NCBI GenBank assembly: GCA_016706685.1
Contig: JADJJE010000002.1
Span: 62,001 to 126,000, forward strand
Origin: Sandaracinaceae bacterium
GTDB lineage: Bacteria > Myxococcota_A > Polyangia > Polyangiales > Houyiibacteriaceae
Direction of reading: 5' to 3'
DNA: 64,000 bases
A model generated the notes under the pieces. It ran no database searches and was not told the origin of the DNA. It was given only the letters and a program-made list of their open reading frames with translations. Every line of letters begins with the position of its first letter. The first letter of the stretch is position 1. Made by a program: the position numbers and the translations under genes. Shown here piece after piece: positions 59,025 through 64,000 of this stretch.

Positions 59025-61442
59025 GTGACTCAACGCGATGCCGAAGGACCTCTCGGGCGCTCTCGGATCGAGCGCGTGCACCTGCGACGAGCGCTCGACT
59101 CGGAGAGCCTCGAGCCCTTCGATCTGGTGCGCGTCGTAGACGCCGACGGCGACCCGGAGCTGGCCGGCATGGCGCTCTCGGGCACGCTGCACCGCCTGCC
59201 CGACGGGTCCGACCTGGCGGAGCCCTACGTCTATCATTCACGCGCGGCTCAGGCGCTGGTGCTGGTGGTGCCTCCTGCGGCTCGCCACCGCGAGATCACG
59301 GCCCGTCACGCGCTGATGAGCGAGCTCGAGGCCATGGACAGCGTGCCCGCCTACGCGTTCGACTTCCGCGTGGTGGTGGACCCCACCGCGCTGCGCACGG
59401 CGCTCGCGTGGCACAGGCCCACCCTCCCGCCGCCGCTGGTGGAGAGCGTGACCGACGACGAGCTGGACGAGCTCGCCGAGACGGGCCCGGAGCTGACCCC
59501 CGAGCTGCTCAGCCACCTGGCCACGGACGTGGTCGACGACGCCGAGGCCGCGTCGCTCGAAGAGGTGGAAGAGCTCGACTCCGAGGCCAGCGTGCAGGAT
59601 GTCGAGGAGGTCTTCGAGGACGCCCACCCGGAGGTCTCCGCCGCCGAGGTCGTCGACGCGGACGCGGTGGAGTACCTGGACGATGACCCGGCGCCCCAGG
59701 TCCAGTCGTTCCTCGACGGATCTTCGGGGGAGTTCGCCCTGGTCGACGCCGACTGGGTGACCACCTACCAAGACGACGACTCCGACGACGACGAGCCGCT
59801 CACCCTCGACGACGACGATCTGGTGGCTGTCCCCGAGTCGTACTCCACGCTCGCCGAGCTGCCCCGCGAGCTCCCTCCGGGCGTGGCCCCGCCGGCCGAC
59901 TTCGAGCGTGACGCGCGGCGCCTGCGTGCCGGTCTCTTCAAGGGTCGCGTCTGGCTCTTCGCGCGCACGCGGGCGGGCGTGTTCGAGCGCGACGGCATCG
60001 ACGCGGCGGTCCAGCACGCCACCGTCGGGGGCCGCTCGGTGGCGCTGGTCTCGCTCGCCGACCTCACGGCCGACCGCGCCGAGGCCGTGCGTCTGGCCAC
60101 CGACCTCGCGTCTCCGTCGCCCCGCGCCCTCCTCGGGGCGCTGGCGAAGGACTTCGTGCTCTCGGTGGCGTTCTTCCACGAAGGTCGCGTCCCGGTCCGC
60201 TGCGTGGAGCTGCGCTCCGCCCGCGAGGCCAACGTGGCGCGCGTGCTGGCCCTTCCCACGGCGCCCGCCGCCAACGCCGTGGACGTGGAGACCGCCGTCG
60301 CGCGTGCCCTGGCTGCGCCGCCCCCGCTCGACTCGACCGAGCACCCGTTCCAGGTGCGCCGCACGTCCACCAGCGCCGCCGAGCTGCGCACCGAGATCCG
60401 CAGCATTGCCCGTTGGCTCGAGCCCGCTCGCCGCGACCGGGTGCGCCTGGGCCTGGGTGTCCCCGAGCCCGTCATCCAGCAGGTGTGTCAGGCCGTGGTC
60501 GAGGCTGCGCTCGCGAAAGGCATCGCGCTGCCGCCTGTGCTCATGCAGTGGGCCGTCTCCTGCGACCTGGCGAAGGGGCCCGCCGAGATCGTCGCGAAGC
60601 AGCTCACGGCGTTCTTGGCGCTCACCTCGGAGCCAGATCGCGGCGGGCTGCGCGACGCCGACGTGGTCAGCAACTGGAACGCGCTGCGAGGCGCCGCATC
60701 GGCCTTCGCCGTGGAGATTCCGCCAGCGATCGCGGACGTGCTCCACGCCATGGACGAAGAAGACGTGGCGCACGACCCCGGGGCCCTCGAGGCCCTCAAC
60801 ATCGCTGCGCTGCTGGAGCTCACCCGCCACGCGAACCATCGTTGCGCGGCCACGGCGGAGCTGCTGCGCCGCGACCCGGCGCTGCACACCGAGGCCATCG
60901 GGATGGCGCTGCGCGACATGCGCCGCGAGGAGGTGGTGACGCTGGTTCCCGCGCTCGTGCGCGCGGGCGAGCTCATCGTGCCCACGCTGCTCGAGACGCT
61001 GTCCGCCAAGAAGACCTTCGTGCGACAGGCGGCCGCGCTGACACTCGCGTCCCTGCAGGCCGAGGCGGCCATCCCGGGTCTGCTCGAGCTCGTGGCCAGT
61101 GAGAGCACCTCGCTGTGGGAGGAGTTCGCGCGCGCGCTGGCAGCCTTCGGCGAGCTGGCCGAAGCGGTGGTCGTGGACGCGTTGGCCCGCGATGCGATCC
61201 CGCCCGACCGTGCGGCGCTGGTCCTGGCCTACCTCGCCAAGGGTGGCTTCGCGTCCAGTGTGGACGAGCTCACACGGTCCCCGGACCCCAAGATCGCCGC
61301 CGTGGCGGGCAAGGTGGGGCCGCGAATGGCCACGATCGAGCGCCACCTGCGCGAGTTCTACGACGCCTCGACGACGCCGACAGGCCCCCGCGAGTTCGGG
61401 AAGAAGCTGTTTCGTGCGCTTCACCCGGACAGCCCGCGGTGA
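59025..61442 (+). CDS. HEAT-repeat protein with acidic middle
   Basis: An 805-residue protein that starts at a GTG. The first 130 residues form an alpha/beta domain. Residues about 140-285 are very rich in Asp and Glu (for example DDDSDDDEPLTLDDDDL) and probably disordered. The last 350 residues contain helical repeats of HEAT type, such as FVRQAAALTLASLQAEAAIPGLLELV and WEEFARALAAFGELAEAVVVDAL. It is probably a scaffold in the cytoplasm. No catalytic motif seen. Confidence 0.6.
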   Translation: MTQRDAEGPLGRSRIERVHLRRALDSESLEPFDLVRVVDADGDPELAGMALSGTLHRLPDGSDLAEPYVYHSRAAQALVLVVPPAARHREITARHALMSELEAMDSVPAYAFDFRVVVDPTALRTALAWHRPTLPPPLVESVTDDELDELAETGPELTPELLSHLATDVVDDAEAASLEEVEELDSEASVQDVEEVFEDAHPEVSAAEVVDADAVEYLDDDPAPQVQSFLDGSSGEFALVDADWVTTYQDDDSDDDEPLTLDDDDLVAVPESYSTLAELPRELPPGVAPPADFERDARRLRAGLFKGRVWLFARTRAGVFERDGIDAAVQHATVGGRSVALVSLADLTADRAEAVRLATDLASPSPRALLGALAKDFVLSVAFFHEGRVPVRCVELRSAREANVARVLALPTAPAANAVDVETAVARALAAPPPLDSTEHPFQVRRTSTSAAELRTEIRSIARWLEPARRDRVRLGLGVPEPVIQQVCQAVVEAALAKGIALPPVLMQWAVSCDLAKGPAEIVAKQLTAFLALTSEPDRGGLRDADVVSNWNALRGAASAFAVEIPPAIADVLHAMDEEDVAHDPGALEALNIAALLELTRHANHRCAATAELLRRDPALHTEAIGMALRDMRREEVVTLVPALVRAGELIVPTLLETLSAKKTFVRQAAALTLASLQAEAAIPGLLELVASESTSLWEEFARALAAFGELAEAVVVDALARDAIPPDRAALVLAYLAKGGFASSVDELTRSPDPKIAAVAGKVGPRMATIERHLREFYDASTTPTGPREFGKKLFRALHPDSPR

Positions 61443-61546
61443 ACACAGCGGCATCCGCGCTTCCGTCTGGATTCTGCGGCTGAACTGACGTACCGTCAGG
61501 GGAGCCCCTGGAGTCACCCACTTCGGGGCACGGAACGCTCTCACGC

Positions 61547-62284
61547 ATGCGCATCGGAATTTTCAGCGACGTCCACGCCAACATCGAGGCCCTCTCGGCC
61601 GTGATGGAAGCGTTCACCAACGAGTCCATCGACCAGTTCTACTGCCTGGGGGACGTGGTGGGCTACGGCGCCAGTCCCAACGAGTGCGCGGACATCGTGC
61701 GTGACGTCACGGTAGCCACCATCCTCGGCAACCACGACGCGGCGGTCGCCGGGCGCATGGACTACTCGTACTACTACGAGGCGGCACGCCAGGCGCTCGA
61801 CTACCACGCGGGCATCTTGAGCCCCGCGAACATGGCTTGGCTCAAGGCGCTTCCGTACAAGCAGGAGCGCAACGACATCGGTTTGCACCTGTGCCACGGG
61901 TCACCGCTGCGGCTCGAGGAGTTCGAGTACATCTTCGCGCCCGAGCAGGCGCGCGAGTGCCTGGCCATCTTCGAGCAGCTGGGCGACATCACGCTCATCG
62001 GCCACTCGCACCTGTGCAAGGTGTTCGGCCTGCGTCCGGGCGAAGTGCAGGAGCTGCCCGCCACCAAGTTCAAGCTGGAGAAGGGCACGCGCTACATCGT
62101 CAGCGTCGGGTCCGTGGGCCAGCCGCGCGACTACGACAACCGCGCCAGCTACACCATCTACGACTCCGACGCGCGCACGTTCGAGTTCAAGCGCGTGGAG
62201 TACGACATCGAGTCGGCGGCATCGAAGATCTTCGACAGCAGCCTCGAGCGGAACTTCGGCAACCGCCTGTTCATCGGCGTCTGA
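61547..62284 (+). CDS. Metallophosphoesterase
   Basis: A 245-residue calcineurin-like phosphoesterase. The metal motifs are complete: FSDVHAN (about 6-12), GDVVGYG, GNHDAA, and GHSHLCK near the end. It belongs to the YfcE/YvnB-like group that cleaves phosphodiesters or cyclic nucleotides. Convergent with the LuxC-like gene, with 27 nt between. Confidence 0.88.
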   Translation: MRIGIFSDVHANIEALSAVMEAFTNESIDQFYCLGDVVGYGASPNECADIVRDVTVATILGNHDAAVAGRMDYSYYYEAARQALDYHAGILSPANMAWLKALPYKQERNDIGLHLCHGSPLRLEEFEYIFAPEQARECLAIFEQLGDITLIGHSHLCKVFGLRPGEVQELPATKFKLEKGTRYIVSVGSVGQPRDYDNRASYTIYDSDARTFEFKRVEYDIESAASKIFDSSLERNFGNRLFIGV

Positions 62285-62311
62285 GGTCCGAGGCCGTTCA
62301 GCGGCCGCGCC

Positions 62312-63553
62312 TCAACGAGCCTGGTAGCGCACCAGCCCGTGCCACGCGGGCAGCCCGTCCCACACGCACGTGAAGGGCGGCGTCTGCATCTGCCCTGGGG
62401 GGCACACGCGCGGCGCCACGGACGGTGGCAGGTCGCTCGCGAACCGCTTCCGGGCGTCTGAGTCTCCCGCGTGGCCCACCACCTTGAGGTGACGGCCCAG
62501 GGAGGCCAGCTTGGACCTCAGCGCCGCCGGCTCCGAGTAGCTGTGCACCGCGATGTTGCGAAAGCCCGGCGTCGGACGCGCGCTCAGCTCACCCTCGTAG
62601 GTGACCGACCAGCCGTCGCCCTCGAACAGGCGCCCCAGCGCCGCGCCCACCCCGCGGTACTGCAGCTGCTGCGCGCCGAGGTGGTGATCGATTGGCCCGC
62701 GGGGCAGGGTGACTGCCACCTGGCGGAGCGCGTGGTGCAGGCGCTCGGCGAAGCGCTGCGGGGACACCCACCCGTTCTCCTGCACGTACAGGACCTGCGG
62801 CGAGAGGCAGCCGCGCTGGTCGTACGCGGCCACGTCCAACGCGAAAGCGGCCGCGAGGGCGTCCACGGAGTCGTCGTCCGCGTTGGCGCTCGCTGCGAGG
62901 ACACCCACCCCAAGCCCATGACCATGCTCGATACCCTGGACGCCGGGGGGAAGCTGGCGGCGGACCTCCGCACAGGTGTGGTCGCTGCCGTACGTGGAGA
63001 CCACGTCTACCGCACCCAGCAGCGCTTGGAGCGCATGCGCGCCATCGGTCGTGGTGGGGTCGATGGCCACGAGCGCGAGGCCCCGTGCGAGTGACTGCAT
63101 GGAGGGACACCCACCCGAGAGCAGGTCGTGGAGAAGCACGGCGAACGCCTGCTCACGGGAGGAGACGCGCGCCACGACGGGGACACCCATCAGAAGCGGC
63201 AGCAGCAGGGCGCGCGCCGGCGCGGTCAGCACGTTGCCGCTCAGCAAGACCGCAGCCAGCCCGACCGGCACCGTGCGGTGCCCCGGAAGCTCGGCGCTTG
63301 CCAGGAACGCGGTCAGCGCGGCAGGGGTGACGCTCTCGAACGTGGTGCGCAGCGCCCAGCGGGTCATCTCCGCCGAGAGGCCGCCGCTGATGGCGAGCGA
63401 CTGGACGTCGCCATGGTTCGCGAGCTCGAGGACGCCGCGCGCCAGGCCCGTCAGCGCGTCGATGCGCACGGCGGCGGGCAACGTGTGGAGCCCCGAGTCG
63501 CGCAGCAAGTCCGTCGCGTCTGGTTTCCGACCTCGTACTAGGACCATCGTCAT
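62312..63553 (-). CDS. LuxC-like acyl-CoA reductase
   Basis: A 413-residue member of the LuxC acyl-CoA reductase family (PF05893), a relative of aldehyde dehydrogenases. The catalytic Cys sits in YDQRGCLSPQVLYVQE (about 249). The early segment VPVGLAAVLLSGNVLTAPARALLL (about 99-122) fits the NADPH site. No luciferase or acyl-transferase gene is next to it, so it is likely to serve lipid or secondary metabolism. It overlaps the toxin gene by 4 nt. Four GGACACCCA copies lie in it. Confidence 0.75.
   Translation of the reverse strand: MTMVLVRGRKPDATDLLRDSGLHTLPAAVRIDALTGLARGVLELANHGDVQSLAISGGLSAEMTRWALRTTFESVTPAALTAFLASAELPGHRTVPVGLAAVLLSGNVLTAPARALLLPLLMGVPVVARVSSREQAFAVLLHDLLSGGCPSMQSLARGLALVAIDPTTTDGAHALQALLGAVDVVSTYGSDHTCAEVRRQLPPGVQGIEHGHGLGVGVLAASANADDDSVDALAAAFALDVAAYDQRGCLSPQVLYVQENGWVSPQRFAERLHHALRQVAVTLPRGPIDHHLGAQQLQYRGVGAALGRLFEGDGWSVTYEGELSARPTPGFRNIAVHSYSEPAALRSKLASLGRHLKVVGHAGDSDARKRFASDLPPSVAPRVCPPGQMQTPPFTCVWDGLPAWHGLVRYQAR
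62762..63189 (+). repeat. Cluster of GGACACCCA nonamers in the LuxC-like gene
   Basis: Exact copies start at 62762, 62899, 63105 and 63181, all plus-strand, spaced 137, 206 and 76 bp. They lie in three different places in the coding frame, so the DNA word, not a protein motif, is conserved. Confidence 0.7.
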
Positions 63554-63909
63554 GGCGCCTCCCCCAGCTCGCGAAGCAGCGCCGTCACCACCGCATCCGC
63601 GAGCCAGAACCCGTCGACACGCAGCTCGGCGATGACGGGGCCGGCCGACTCGATCAGACCGCGGCGCCTAGCGCCCGCGACGATTCCGAGCGTCCCGATC
63701 ACAGCGATGCCCCGTGAGCTGGCGACCGCGCGGCCCCGCCGCTCGTCGATGAGCAGCGCATCCGCTGACATCGCCTCCGCGAGGAGAATCGCAGCTGTCT
63801 CGCCGGGGGCCAGCTTCAGGTCATGGATTTCAGGGTCTGCTGCCAACTCGAGCCAGGACGCTGACTGGACCGCATGCAGCACCGGCGACGTGTCCGCGAT
63901 GACTATCAA
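63550..63909 (-). CDS. DUF3368 PIN-domain toxin, internally shortened
   Basis: A 119-residue protein with a TTG start that overlaps the stop of the gene before it (TTGA). IVIADTSPVLHAV at the start, APGETAAILLAEAM in the middle, DALLIDERRGRAVA, IAVIGTLGIVAGARRRG and the C-terminal GFWLADAV are DUF3368 landmarks of VapC-like RNases. The family normally has about 35 more residues between TSP and the WLEL segment, so this copy looks deleted in frame there. Its two main acidic regions (ADTSP, IDERRG) remain. Confidence 0.7.
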   Translation of the reverse strand: MIVIADTSPVLHAVQSASWLELAADPEIHDLKLAPGETAAILLAEAMSADALLIDERRGRAVASSRGIAVIGTLGIVAGARRRGLIESAGPVIAELRVDGFWLADAVVTALLRELGEAP

Positions 63910-64000
63910 CGGTGCTGTTCGTGGAGCTTGTGAAGCTTGTTCAGAGTGTCGAGGTCGTCCGTGACGTCGGCCGGCTCGTACCGCACCACCGCGATCCCGT
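63906..64000 (-). CDS. Probable antitoxin, 5' end outside the window
   Basis: The last 30 residues are visible (VRYEPADVTDDLDTLNKLHK near the end, finishing HEQHR). They are charged and helical, with the stop overlapping the toxin start, the normal arrangement for a toxin-antitoxin pair. The family cannot be named from this fragment. Confidence 0.5.
   Translation of the reverse strand, partial: GIAVVRYEPADVTDDLDTLNKLHKLHEQHR

Noticed and set aside
62285..62311. GGCCG-loop-CGGCC hairpin between convergent genes as a terminator
   Set aside because: The stem has five base pairs and there is no T run on either side, so it cannot be told from background in GC-rich DNA.
1..64000. tRNA, rRNA or riboswitch genes
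   Set aside because: I checked the gaps by eye for cloverleaf ends (GGTTCGAATCC-like) and saw none. Gaps are short, and those over 200 nt hold promoters or repeats.

Overview
The window is one very GC-rich, densely packed bacterial chromosome segment with strong codon bias and many 1-4 nt stop/start overlaps (ATGA, GTGA, TGATG). Several features point to Myxococcota, most likely order Polyangiales near Sandaracinaceae: Cys/Asp-rich MopE-like lipoproteins, Dickkopf-type Cys-rich tails, a TonB-dependent receptor carrying its own TonB domain, a sigma54 enhancer-binding protein, and many lipoproteins of unknown role. No rRNA, tRNA, CRISPR array or intact insertion sequence was recognised.

Layout. 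1-3.6 kb is the end of a lipid or aryl-polyene-like cluster (hydrolase, FabG-type reductase, COG4648 membrane protein, LpxL-like acyltransferase, LolA-like protein). 3.7-5.7 kb has a macro-domain protein and an OprO/P-type porin. 5.7-23.9 kb is the most striking part: a minus-strand porin/lipoprotein/ExbB/ExbD/TonB/receptor/lipoprotein operon, a minus-strand pair encoding a secreted PstS-like binding protein and a small lipoprotein, a plus-strand sulfate-type ABC importer, a GAF-AAA-Fis sigma54 activator, a zinc-ribbon membrane protein and a further porin. Four intergenic -24/-12 (sigma54) promoters with the common form CTGGCAC-N6-NTGCW sit in front of the two porin units, the binding-protein pair and the ABC importer. 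Shared upstream motifs make a single local regulon run by the linked activator plausible. Its genes would move a solute across the outer membrane, the periplasm and the inner membrane; sulfate or a related oxyanion is the best guess from the ABC genes.

24-43 kb is mostly housekeeping: three lipoproteins, dnaK, a K+ channel with TrkA domains, a GT-C-like membrane protein, PIN-PhoH ATPase, a DUF1704 metallopeptidase, coaD, rsmD, a TerB-like protein, tlyA, an ABC-2 exporter, a class III cyclase, a Uma2 protein and a PHA-system protein. The DUF1704/coaD junction was split by a foreign-looking gene flanked by 150-bp direct repeats made of the coaD 3' end.

42-49 kb is a DUF58-transglutaminase-MoxR-TPR operon. 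49-52 kb has an EthD protein, a short-chain dehydrogenase, a small protein, an inverted simple-repeat structure enclosing a broken gene, and a LuxR-like HTH protein. 52-57.3 kb holds two large tandem MopE-like lipoproteins with glycine-rich tails. 57.5-64 kb carries an M15 peptidase, two proteins of unknown function (one with HEAT repeats), a metallophosphoesterase, a LuxC-like acyl-CoA reductase, and a DUF3368 PIN toxin with the end of its probable antitoxin. A dispersed nonamer, GGACACCCA, is strongly clustered in the second half of the window.
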